DNA from: Mantamonas sphyraenae
Taxonomy: Eukaryota; CRuMs; Mantamonadidae
NCBI GenBank assembly: GCA_026936335.1
Contig: JAPMXV010000068.1
Location: 299,942-363,941, forward strand
Reading direction: 5' to 3'
Length of the DNA stretch: 64,000 bases
Shown here: piece after piece, positions 10,101 through 19,700 of the stretch
Numbering within the stretch: the stretch's first letter is position 1
How the letters are laid out: the number at the start of each line of letters is the position of its first letter
The notes under the pieces: model-generated
Database searches by the model: none
The model's input: the letters and a program-made list of their open reading frames with translations, nothing else
What the model was told of the DNA's origin: nothing
Position numbers and translations under genes: made by a program

Positions 10101-10392
10101 GTGCCACGTGCAGTTCAGTTTGTTCCGTCGCAAGCACCACTGTCGCGTGTGTGGCAACATCTTTTGCGACGACTGTTCCAAGGGTCGCATGGTGATTGAG
10201 GAGCGTGGCGACAGGGTGCGTGTGTGCGACGGCTGCATGGAACGCATGGACAAGGTGGTGGCAGGCCTCTTGGACGACGACTCGTCGGTGGATGGGCGTC
10301 CCGGTGGCCTTCACCATCGTCGCAGGGACAGCAGTCTCGACGTGGAGAGTCTTGATGGAAGTCTCGTGGACGATGATTCCATGGTGGTGTGA
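7105..10392 (+). CDS. myotubularin-family phosphoinositide 3-phosphatase with C-terminal FYVE domain
   Basis: A 1,095-residue intronless protein. After a Ser-rich insert, residues ~75-140 resemble a PH-GRAM domain. The catalytic loop is HCSDGWDRTSQIVSLAQLML with nucleophile Cys ~627 (CX5R), which fits an active myotubularin, and flanking family motifs (LFMDIENIHAMQSSVRKM, FGHRFAMRHGH) are intact. A short coiled coil follows, then a FYVE zinc finger near residues 993-1050 with the RRKHHCRVCG basic patch that binds PI3P. The order matches MTMR3/MTMR4: dephosphorylation of PI3P and PI(3,5)P2 on endosomes. Acidic and Gly/Asn-rich inserts enlarge it. An upstream in-frame ATG at 7048 would add 19 residues. 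Confidence 0.93.
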   Translation: MLSILDQPLADTWSVGSLPESLLAVVHGLGVFVAGAGANQQGSSSSPSSSSSSSSSSSSSGGSGRQSSSSRMSSKQLQWDTVAGAVVRGSLYITQYQVAFVPDKAWRARVSPFRLFFPHLEEMSSVVARRQVVLLHLRTKSFVTVSFLPPEVDKGGVAALLSPAMTKLSTAMLPQAQAQAQSQGQAQQHEEAGDTDGHSAQGNGGSAKGGHQESSKKGETKDNREYTDDVFVAIDDDHDTVRTGRRRRTSTLGTHGSGNSNSNGNGNGNGESVELVASPKKQRKRKPRSKSRVAAARLAKVQEVDLSAAHTLIRAALDGNMHQHVYAGLFGTKSGDVGWSVYDAEAEYARMNIGWVEGGEDGQASTVDAGMAQDEDDEGEDGDSSGQQQEEARIRLSRVNDEYQLCASYPSLLAVPAGVSDELLVAAGSFRSKRRIPVVCWCVHDSEGNTGAVIARSSQPMTGISRSRSEEDEALIGALMESGGSKELYFVDARPQVNALGNMVKGAGYETLDNYTGCKLLFMDIENIHAMQSSVRKMATLVHKAVVGSGVGAAAAASGTGTDGTGGAGTAMGMVGGSTSAGLQVGMREWLNQLADTEWLGHVQVVLRASVKVAQLVQEGVSCEVHCSDGWDRTSQIVSLAQLMLDPYYRTLRGFMVLVEKEWLSFGHRFAMRHGHARSSVQRSPVFMQWMDCVWQIMQQFPSAFEYNEELLVCVLDASYSCEYGTFLGNCERERREERLAERTRSVWSWVIAHSQQFTNPFYVAQEEAVLPSVHVGKLALWTRLFLRSHPAFLPQRGQERRVEALLNHVKRLERKHVELKEQLRTAHRALAELERGDGDGDDGEGGAGIAIANGGRNQGNGNNNAGGGRGGGGGGLELSESVSVMERGDSLLVRDHRTGIDVDGLMKRMAEQREVQARQNKQRAEADAAAAKAMMAQMEAHVQGQQRAVDEDQAIDLLSSLLTESLDYTYPVHMLSASSLATEGTPWIRDSDVNECGLCHVQFSLFRRKHHCRVCGNIFCDDCSKGRMVIEERGDRVRVCDGCMERMDKVVAGLLDDDSSVDGRPGGLHHRRRDSSLDVESLDGSLVDDDSMVV

Positions 10393-10439
10393 AGGAGTGA
10401 TGATGTCCCAATGTACTTTTGTATTGTCTCTCACTTACT

Positions 10440-12272
10440 CTATGCTGTGACTGTGGTGGTGAACTCACGCTTCAGCATCTCCAGGGTGCCATCGTCACGC
10501 ACATTGAGGTGGGCGTGCAACAGACCCAGGTCGCTCCACGCCTGTTTAAAGACATTCACATTTTGGCGAAAGACGCACGGCCACACGTCGTCGTCAGGAC
10601 ACTGTTTGGCGTCAAAGGCCTCGCTGGCGGGCAACTTGTGGGCGTAGGGAAGCCAGCAGCCTGGCTCTGTGTCGTCGTCAGCGGACGAGGAGTCGCGGGA
10701 GGAGGAGGAGGAGGAGGAGGCAGCACGTGCATCCATGGTGCCATGGCCTCCCATGTGTTGGATGAGATTGTACACAAAGGCCATGTTGAAGCGATCGGCG
10801 CCAAAGTGACGCTGTGCCTCGAGGGTGGCCGTGTTGATCCATGCGCCTGTGAGTTGGGCCACGGAAGCCACGGCCACGTTTTCCAGGAGGAACATGGAGT
10901 AGGCACGCATGGATTCGCCATGCATGAGGATGCCATTCATGCCATAGGAGACACGGAGGGCGGTAAACTGGGGATGGTACAGTTGGACCTTGGCCAGCAC
11001 GTAGGAGAGGGTTTTCAGTGCAAAGGGACACAACCGCGTGTCATCCTCCACAAACATCACATACCGAGATCGACCATGAAGCAACAGGGCCAACGAGGCC
11101 ACATCGCATGTGTACTGTCGTTCACTGCCACTGGGGATGCCCACCAATTGCTTCTCCTTTGCCGAGTTTGTGGTTGTGGTGCTTGTGGTGCTGGTGGTGG
11201 TACTCTCCTCTCCTTGCTTCCCTGTGTTGGTGCTCTCTTGCGTGTGCTGTGCTTCAAAGCCCTCAAAGGGGTCGTGGAACCCAGCGGTGTTGTCCACAAA
11301 GCGTACGGCCGGGGAGTGGGCATACTTGAGTTTGGCCTGTGCAAAGGCTTCGTGTTTGCCTGGTGCATGGTTCATCACCACCACCAGGGTGCCACTCTCC
11401 ACCTGTTCCACAATCGATTCCAGTGTCTCCAACAGTGTCTCCTTGCCCTTTCCCCGGGGCACCGTGTTGATGGCCACTGTCAATTCCGTGGGTCGCATTT
11501 TCCTGTGATCAGAGTGGGGTAGGGTGTGAGTGTGTGTGTGAGAGAGTGTGTGATCCCATTCCCCCCCTTTCCGTTCCCTTCCACCCGACCACGTACAAGT
11601 CTTCGACAAAGCCAGCGGCAGCCGCCTGCACTTCGACCACCCGTTGTTGCAACTGTTCAATGGCAGGTCTTAACCTGGGCAGCTGTTCCTCCATGAACGA
11701 TGCTGTGCCTCTGAATTGCTTCATGGCTGCGATCCACTTGCGTTCATACTCGCTCAATGGCCTGTCCAGCACCTCTTTCTTCAGCCGTTCCAACTCCGCC
11801 GCCTTTCGCGCCGCCTCCTCCTGTGCACGTCGCATTGCCTCTTGCCGCTGTGTGGTGGTGTGCACGACAGTGGGTGTGTGGTCAGTCATCACATGTTGGT
11901 CACCATTTTGCACAGCACACAACCACCACCACCTACCAATGCCTCTTGCCTTTGTCGTTCCTCTTCCTGCTTTCGTCTCTGTTCCTCCTCTCGTCTCTGC
12001 CTCTCTTCCTCCCTTGCCTTTTCCTCTGCCCTCAACCGTGTCTCTTCCTCTTCCCTCTGAGCCTGTGCCACACTGTCCTCCTGTCTCTGTTCCTGCTGCC
12101 CCCCCTCCCCTGTGGGTGCTCCTGGCCCTGTGCCGGCCTCTTCAGCCGCCGCCGCCAGGGGTCCCTCCGTTTGGCACTGTACAGACGCTGCCAGAAGGAG
12201 GCTCACACAGACCACCAGAGCCATGCATGGACCATTCCATACCCTCTTTCGTCCAGAGTGTGTGAATAGCAT
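10440..12272 (-). CDS. type II membrane glycosyltransferase, MGAT4 (GT54)- or PGAP4-like
   Basis: Three exons on the minus strand: 11937-12272, 11597-11847 and 10440-11502. The introns are 89 and 94 nt (GTAGGT/CAG, GTACGT/CAG), phases match at both, total 549 residues. The protein has a short basic N-terminus (HSGRKR), one hydrophobic signal-anchor, a long Glu/Arg/Gln coiled-coil stem, and a luminal domain that starts PTELTVAINTVPRGKGKETL. This start resembles the MGAT4 TVGIPTVxR opening. A metal-binding-type motif, RYVMFVEDDTRLCP, replaces DxD. The layout is that of a Golgi glycosyltransferase. GnT-IV-like and PGAP4-like enzymes share these features and I cannot separate them. If translation starts at 12224 instead, the first 16 residues are lost. 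Confidence 0.62.
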
Positions 12273-12409
12273 GTGGTGTGTGTGTGTGTGTGGTTGGCGC
12301 TGTCGACGCGTCAACCCCGCCAAGCCGACGATTCCCCGTTTCCCACGAATTGCCGCATTCCCACACACACACACACACACACACACACTCCACGGAACCG
12401 TAGATAGGA
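12273..12409. promoter_or_regulatory. divergent intergenic region with GT and CA microsatellites
   Basis: A 137-base gap between the glycosyltransferase (minus) and RPC6 (plus) starts. It has a (TG)n run at 12276-12292 and an (AC)n run at 12361-12388. Promoter role is inferred from the head-to-head arrangement. Confidence 0.4.
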
Positions 12410-13453
12410 ATGTCGAAGCGCAAGGCTGAAGAGGCAATGGGGCATGGGGAGGCAGAGGAGAACACGGCGGGGCAGGACTACAAGCGGGCAAGGAGTGCAA
12501 ACACGGGAGAGGGATCAAGCGGAGTGAGCCTGTTGAGTGGCATGGGGAGGACAAGCTATCACCACGGGGCTGGGATGGGTGGGGACAATGCCCCTGCGGT
12601 GTCACCAGAGGATGTGAAGCAGGCGGTGTTGGATCTGTTGCAGTATGTGGAGGGCAAGTACGGGGAAGGGATGCCCTTCCTGCTGCAGCTGGAGGAACTG
12701 CGGACTGTGGTGGGCCCAAACGTACCCATCAAGGACGCAGTGAACAGGGCACTCAAGTCACACAATCTTCAGGTGTTGGGCCAGAGTGCAAAGGGGGCCA
12801 TGGTGCAGTTGGTGGACACAGAAACGGCCAACAGGTTGCAGGAACTCACCTCGGTGGAGGTGCTCGTCTTCAACCAGATTGCACGCTCCAAGGGCGACGG
12901 CATGTGGCGCAAGGACATCAAGGAGCATTGCAAGCTGCGAGAGGGGGAACTGAACAAGTCCATCAAGACACTGGAGAACAAGAAGCTCATCAAGTCGGTG
13001 ATTGCACGCAAGTCCAGCAGCCAGCAGCGACGTCGCTACATGCTCTTCCACGCTGAGCCCTCCGCTCGTGTCACCGGAGGCAACCTCTTCAACGCAGAGG
13101 GCACCCTCGACGAGGTGCTCATCCGCAAGCTGCGCAAGCAGACCCATCGTGCCATTGCCAAGAGCGGAGCACGCGGCATGACACAGGCCGAAGTGGGCAA
13201 GGTTCTCTCCAGCGAAAACAAGCGCGAGTTTGAGGAGCACGAAGTGGGACGTGTGCTCAGTTCCCTGCAGCTCGAGTATGAGGTGTGCAACACCAACGAC
13301 AGCAGGTTTCAGCTCGCACACACCATGCACGAGGGCGCCTTTGCAAAGATTCCTTGCGGCACCTGTCCCGTCATCGCACAGTGTGGCGCAGGCAACCTGG
13401 TCAACCCCAGCACCTGCACATATCTGACCCAATGGATCGAGGGCGCATTCTGA
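12410..13453 (+). CDS. RNA polymerase III subunit RPC6 (RPC34/POLR3F)
   Basis: A 347-residue intronless protein. After a ~65-residue disordered leader it shows two winged-helix domains (VEVLVFNQIARSKGDGMWRK and following LNKSIKTLENKKLIKSV) and the family segment YMLFHAEPSARVTGGNLF. The C-terminus is the diagnostic Cys cluster CGTCPVIAQCGAGNLVNP...C, which in human RPC6 binds a 4Fe-4S cluster, ending TYLTQWIE. RPC6 belongs to the RPC3-RPC6-RPC7 heterotrimer that opens promoters and contacts TFIIIB. Its convergent neighbour is the amino-acid transporter; the ~140 bases between them are unusually AT-rich for this window. Confidence 0.93.
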   Translation: MSKRKAEEAMGHGEAEENTAGQDYKRARSANTGEGSSGVSLLSGMGRTSYHHGAGMGGDNAPAVSPEDVKQAVLDLLQYVEGKYGEGMPFLLQLEELRTVVGPNVPIKDAVNRALKSHNLQVLGQSAKGAMVQLVDTETANRLQELTSVEVLVFNQIARSKGDGMWRKDIKEHCKLREGELNKSIKTLENKKLIKSVIARKSSSQQRRRYMLFHAEPSARVTGGNLFNAEGTLDEVLIRKLRKQTHRAIAKSGARGMTQAEVGKVLSSENKREFEEHEVGRVLSSLQLEYEVCNTNDSRFQLAHTMHEGAFAKIPCGTCPVIAQCGAGNLVNPSTCTYLTQWIEGAF

Positions 13454-13594
13454 CGCAAGAAAAAGCACGGGACGATGGGGGGCGGCAAAGGGATGGGGTT
13501 GTGTGGATACAAATTTTGATTGACAATGAAATTACGACAAGAACACCATATCTCGGTTTTTTGGTATGAATCAAATTTTACGCATTCTATACAC

Positions 13595-15387
13595 CTATGA
13601 ACCGCTGATGATGGCATCCAGGCTCTGCACGGTGGTGGCAACGGCACTGGCAAGGCCAAAGAGGATGATGAGGACGTGGCCGACGCGAGAGGATGTGCTC
13701 TTTGCGTCTGGGCGGCGGGAGGTGGGCACGCGTCCCTTGTTGCTGAAATGGGTGTACTCGGTGTTGATGCCACGCAGGCTCTGCAGCTTCAGGGTGAGCA
13801 GAGGCGGAATGACAAAGCTGAGGAAAGACAGAGAGATGCCCGAGACAAGGCCCACGAGATTGGTAAACTGTTTGACGAGGCAGGCGACAAGGACGGTGCC
13901 GCCGACCAGGAGGGTACGGATGAGACGGCGCTTGAACAGGGTGGAGCGCGACTCCCCGTCCGCCATGATGGAAGAGAGGAGTTCCGAGTGGGTGTCGCTG
14001 GCGAGGGCGTCCTGTGTGGTCTGCGTGCCCAGGAGAGAGTCTTCGATGATTTCGCGTCCGGGCGCAATGACGACAAGGTAGGTGAAGAGGAGGTCAAACA
14101 GAAGGGCACTCTTGGCGACATAAACGTACCAGGAGGCGCCTCCGTCCCCTGCAGAGGTGAGGAGGTTGTCGACGACGATGCCCTGTGTGTTTGGCCCAAA
14201 GAGCATGACGGCAAAGACGGCAAAGGCAAGGTTGAGGGCGGTGACAAACACAAAGCTGGAGTTGAGGGTGGAGGTCCACTTTGTGCGGTCCTGCATGCTC
14301 TGTTCGACAGGGATGACGGTGAAGTGGATGCAGAAGAGAAAGGCAGCGGCGCCGTAGAACTTGGGAAAGGTGTCAAACTTGAAGAGGAGGAGGCCTTCGG
14401 TGGATGGAACGCCATGGGCAAAGCCATAGATGAGGACAGTGGCGACACCGAGGAGGAGGGCAATGTCACCCAGGATGCTGGTGACGGCGAGGTACTTGAA
14501 CGAACGCAACCAGGAGAGGAGGACGACAATGGGGGCCATGGCAAGCACAGCCACAACGTTTGTGAGACCCGGAATCATGGAGGTGAGGAGATTGGCGTTG
14601 AAGATGAGGTAGGCAGAGCAGGCGCCAAAGGAGGTGAGGAGGATGGCAAGGTAGGTGGCAGTGGCCATGGTGTTGCCCAACACCTGACGCACAAGCTCCA
14701 CATAGGTGATGGGTTCGTCATGGGCCACCGCGTTCTTTGCTTTGATGAGCAGATGGATGGTGTAGGCACAGAGCAGGGCCAGGAGGAGCATGCCAATGGA
14801 ACCACCCACCAAACCACCCTGGACCAATCCCCAGGGCAGGGAGAAGCTGCCTGCACCCACCACACACTTGATCAAAGACACCGATGCCTGGAAAGGCGTC
14901 GTCTTGAGATGGTCAGGCAGTGCGTGCGCCTTGGAAGACATCCCCTCTTGTCCCGACGCCGTCTCGTCTTCCAACAGATAGGCAGACTCGTCGGCAAGAC
15001 GGGAGGAGCGCATCACCGCAGGGTTCAGATACCCAGACCTGTGTGTGCAGCACGGATGGGCAGGGTTGGGCGCGGGAGCCGCGGCGCGGGAAATGAAATA
15101 TGCGTGGATGATGAGCAGCTGGCGGAAACGGAGGGCAAAAGGGAGGGATAGAGAGGGGAGGAGGGGAGGGAGTGGAAAGGGTTGCAATGGGAATGGAGGA
15201 GGTTTGAGGGGCGAGGGGAGGGGGAAACGTACCACATGGTGAGGGCGTGGGAGTGTGAATCAGCAGCAGCTTTCTTGGGAGCCACATTGAAGCTGGACGG
15301 GGCAGAACGGGTGGCTTTGTGCTGGGCAATGGCCGCACCACGTTGGTTACCCTCGAGGGTTTTGTAGGATGGGAGAGGAGCACTCAT
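13595..15387 (-). CDS. amino acid/auxin permease family (AAAP; SLC38/AVT-type) amino-acid transporter
   Basis: Two exons on the minus strand: 15233-15387 and 13595-15038, with a 194-nt intron (GTACGT/CAG). Two bases of a Trp codon lie in the first exon and one in the second, so the phase closes and gives 532 residues. About 80 hydrophilic N-terminal residues precede eleven predicted membrane helices. The first helix has the AAAP signature SLIKCVVGAGSFSLPWGLVQ, and helix 6 carries the FCIHFTVIPVEQSM element. A soluble loop before the last helices contains Thr/Ser-rich sequence. Family members are H+- or Na+-coupled amino-acid transporters of plasma or vacuolar/lysosomal membranes; substrate is not determinable. 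Confidence 0.9.
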
Positions 15388-15534
15388 GGGGATTGGGTTG
15401 GGTTTGGTGGGGAAAAAGGGGGTTGGGGAAGGGGGGTGGAAGAGATGATGGATTGGGGTTGGGATGGGGGTGATGGGGTTGAGGGGAAGTGGGTGGGGGG
15501 CACATGACCATTGCATTGGAGTGTTTGGTGGGTT

Positions 15535-16637
15535 CTAGGCAACCTCACCATCGGCTTTGTCCTGTTTGGCAACCTGCTTGGCCTGGATGCTCTCGTATGA
15601 GTAGTAGAAGCCACCAAAGAGACAGATGATGAGACCAACGGCACTCTGGAGGCTCATGTCCTGGTGAAAGACAAAGGCACCGACAATGACACTGACAAAC
15701 TTGTTCATGTTGCCAGCAAGGCTGATGGAGGTGGCAGAGGCAATCTTGTTGAGGGAGAAGTAGGTGAGGGAGAGGATGAAGCCAAGGATGGAACTGAGGG
15801 CAAGCATGGAGGCAGTGGGACCATCGAGGAGACTCAAGCCGTTGGTCACGACAGAAGGCTCCCCCTGGGCAATGCCAATGACCAGGAGGACAGGGATGGA
15901 CAGAAGGTTCTGGTAGCAGGAGATGCCCGTGGGTGTTTGGTCCATGTTGCTGACCACACTCTTTTCCACCAGAGCAGCCACCACCACGGCCAGCATGTTG
16001 GCCAGCACCCAAAAGTACCCGCTGGCGTCGTAGTACAGGTCGTGTTGGCCGTACAGTAGGGCTCCACAGCACACAGTGGTGAGTCCCACCAGCTCACCCT
16101 CGCCAAACCGGCGTTTGAACACTGCGTAGTCGCCTGTGGCCACGAGAATGGAACCAAAGTTGCGTGCAACCACCACCGTGGGCACAGCGACAAGTTGGAG
16201 GCCATAGAGGCTGGTGAGGAGCATGAGCACAAAACAGATGGTGATGGGGGTGGCCTGCCACAGATGTTGGGTCGACCAGGGTTCTGTGGTTGGGGTGGGG
16301 AGCCGGGGGGGAAGGGGAAGTGAGGAATTGCAGAAGGTTTTGTGGTGTGAGGGACACAAGGGGCTGGAGATGGGGAACATGGACACGGGTAGAGGGAAGG
16401 GAAGGACAGGGAGACAGGTGTGCACACTGTCTCTGAGCACGTACTCATGTGGAACTTGCCCGTGCGGACAGCAAGGAGGAGGAGGAGGACGGTGACAGCG
16501 TTCTGGAAGACGAGGAGGAGGTTGGGGGCAGGGAGGACGTGCATGACGTGTTTGTTGAAGATGACCATGCCCACACTGGCAAACATGTAAGTGGCAAACC
16601 AGTGGAGTTTGGCCAGATTGCTTGCTGGTGGTGTCAT
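15535..16637 (-). CDS. SLC35-family nucleotide-sugar transporter (GDP-mannose-transporter-like)
   Basis: Two exons on the minus strand: 16445-16637 and 15535-16283, with a 161-nt intron (GTACGT/CAG, phase matching), 313 residues. Ten membrane helices are predicted. The N-terminus has MVIFNKHVMHVLPAPNLLLV and the second exon has VPTVVVARNFGSILVATGDY, both typical of the VRG4/SLC35D-type drug/metabolite transporter superfamily. The C-terminus ends in a short Lys/Gln-rich cytoplasmic tail. Such proteins exchange a nucleotide sugar for the nucleoside monophosphate across Golgi or ER membranes. Start codons of this gene and the divergent CHAT-NB-ARC-TPR gene are only ~65 bases apart. Confidence 0.85.
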
Positions 16638-16702
16638 TTGGTCAGAGGGAGGGGGTGGGGTGGTTGGCTGCGTTGGTGCGCGATGGGTTGCAATGGAATA
16701 CA

Positions 16703-19700
16703 ATGGAGAAGAGACAACGAGATGAGGGAGAGAGACGGGGGATTGGGGAGAATGGAGCAGGTGTGGAGGAGGGAGGGACAGGGTTGGTTGATGAGAGGCG
16801 GGGGGAGGAGACGTCAAGAGGGGAAAGTGGCAGGGAGGGAGAAGCGGGGGAGGAGGTGGAGGTGGGTATGGATGTGGATGGAGTGGGGAGGGTGGAAGGG
16901 ACGCACACGGGTGAGTCATCGTCGTCGTCTGGAGCGAGGGATGGGCAAGGAAAGGCAGGGAACACGAAAAGAAGGGGGAAGTTTGGTGGTCACTGGTGGG
17001 AGGAGGGCGGAATGAGGGATGTGAGGGTGCTGGTGCTGGGGACTGGCGGGGATGGGACAGTGGGATCTGTGGAGGAGCAGGTGGAGATAGAAAGGGTGTG
17101 TCATGAGACGCCATTGGAGCCATTGGGGAGGCTGAACGCACGTCAGGACGCTGTGGTGCGGCTGGTGCGTGAGGAAGGAAAGCACATGGTGCATATTGCG
17201 GCACACATGGGAAAGGAGTATGTGGAGGCTGAGGATGGGGATGTGATGCGGCAGACACTCGTGGATGCAGTGTGGGAGGCAAGGCCGGTGTTGGTGTTTC
17301 TGAACGGGTGTGAGAGCGAGGAGATGGCAAAGAGGGTGGGTGATTATGTGCCAGTGGTGGTTGGATACAGGGAGAAGGTGCTGGCGGGGGCAGCTGTGAA
17401 GATAGCAGGGGCGTTCTATGAGGCATTGGGAGCGGGAGAAAGCGTGGAGACGGCGTTTGGGGAAGCCCAAAAGGCAGGTGGGGACAGAGAGGGGAAGAAG
17501 GCAGTGTTGGTGACATGGGAGGGGTGGGAGAAGGAGAGGCTGGTGAATGGGAGAGGGAGGAGTGCAAAGGAGGCAGAGGCGGGATGGGCAAAGCGGGTGG
17601 ACAATCTGAGCAAGAAGAGGGAGCTGGTGGAGAGGAATGGGGTCATGGAGGAGGTGTGGGGAGAAGAAGGGGTGGTGGTGATGCATGGGGCACGGGGCAT
17701 GGGCAAGACAAGTGTGGCACAGATGTATGCGTGGAAGGTGAAGGAGGAAAGAGCGGCGGAGGTGGTGTGGTGGGTGCGTGGGCAGAGTAGGGAGGAGGTG
17801 CTGAGTGATGTGCTGCAACTGGGAGTGGCATTGGGGGTGCTGACGAACCAGGAGGTGGAGATGGCGAACAAGGAGGAGGTGCGGGAAGGGATGGCACGGC
17901 AGACAATGGGTGCGCTGAAGGGACGACGGTGGGTGATGGTTGTGGATGGAGTGGAGGAGTGGGTCGATGTGGAACCTGTGCTGCAGGAGGGAGGGACGGT
18001 GGTGGTGACAACGTGGAAAGATGGGATTTGGGACAAGAGGTCGGTGGACAAAGTGGTGCGAGTGGGGATCATGGAGGACAAGGAGGTGGATGCAGTGTTT
18101 GAAAATGAAGGGGTGGTGGTGGTGGATGGAGCGGATGAAGAGGAGGAGGTGAAGGCGTATGGGGAGCTGAAGGGGCTTCTGGGAGGGATGGCGCTGGCTG
18201 TGCGACAAGCAGCGGCTGTGATTGGGAAGAGCAGGGGAAGAGGACGGGTGGGCAAGTACAGGAAGAGACTGGGGAGGAACTTGCGGCAGCTGGAGAAGGG
18301 GATTGAGTCGGACGCGTATGACAAGACGACGATGGCAGTGTGGAAACTGGCGATGGACGCAGCTGGGGAGGAGAACGAGGATGCAGTGGGACTGATGCAG
18401 TGTCTGGCACTGTTGGATGGGGGAGGGGTGCAGGAGCGGGTGGTAGTGACGCTGATGGAGGGTGTGGACGGCAGGGGGGACAGGGATGAGGCAGAGGAGC
18501 GTGCAGAGGAAGCGATGGAATCGCTGGAGCGTGTGACGCTGGTGCAACGGGCTGTGGATGGGGATGGATGGCAGGTGCATGGAATGGTGCAGATGATGAC
18601 GCGGGGAGGGGAGGAGCTACAGGTGGAGGCAGACGGGGGAATGGAGGCGTGTCAGCGTGTGTTGAAGATGATGCGGAAGGAATTTGCCTTTCACCCAAGC
18701 AAGCCACTGGAAGAGCTGGTGTGGCACAGGGGGATGCTGATGCATGGGGAGCGGGTGTGGAGGGTGTGCCATGCAGCGTGCGAAGCATCAGGTGAAGTGC
18801 AAGACGTGTGTTGGGTTGGGCAGAACGTGGCAGCCGTGCATGAATGGATGGGGGCATATGGGATGGCGGAGAGGGTGATGGTGGAGGTTATGAAGGTGCA
18901 GAAGAGGGTAGGGATGGAGGGGGAGGAGAATGAGGAATGGGGAAGGAGCCTGCACATCATGGCGTTTGTGTACGATGGCAAGGGAGAATACGATCGGGCA
19001 CTGGAGCTGTATGAGCAGGCACTGGAGATCAAGCGACGGGTGCATGGTGGGGATGAGCACGCGGATGTGGCCACGAGCATCCACAACATGGCTAGAGTGT
19101 ACAATGCCAAGGGAGAGTATGATCGGGCACTGGAGCTGTTTGAGCAGGCACTGGAGATCGAGCGACGGGTGTATGGTGGGGATGAGCACCCGGACGTGGC
19201 TGCGAGCATCAACAACATGGCTGGGGTGTACGATTCCAAGGGAGAGTACGATCGGGCACTGGAGCTGCATGAGCAGGCACTGGAGATCTATCGACGGGTG
19301 CATGGTGGGGATGAGCACCCGGAAGTGGCTGCGAGCATCCACAACATGGCTGGGGTGTACCATGCCAAGGGAGAGTACGATCGGGCACTGGAGCTGTATG
19401 AACAGGCACTGGAGATCACGCGACGTGTGCATGGTGGGGATGAGCACCCTTCAGTGGCCACGAGCATCCACAACATGGCTGGGGTATACAAGGCCAACGG
19501 AGAGTACGATCGGGCACTGGAGCTGCATGAGCAAGCACTGGAGATCAAGCGACGTGTGCATGGTGGGGATGAGCACCCGTCAGTGGCCACGGGCATCCAC
19601 AACATGGCTGGGGTGTACAATGCCAAGGGAGAGTACGATCGGGCGCTGGAGCTGCATGAGCAGGCACTCGGGATCAGGCGACGGGTGCATGGTGGGGATG

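Noticed and set aside
16622-16702. earlier in-frame ATG for the CHAT-NB-ARC-TPR gene
   Set aside because: It overlaps the divergent SLC35 start codon and adds no recognisable sequence; 16703 leaves a short promoter gap.
15846-17591. 581-codon minus-strand open frame
   Set aside because: Only its short part at 16445-16637 is a real exon (SLC35). The rest is Pro/Ser-rich antisense of the CHAT domain and of neighbouring introns.
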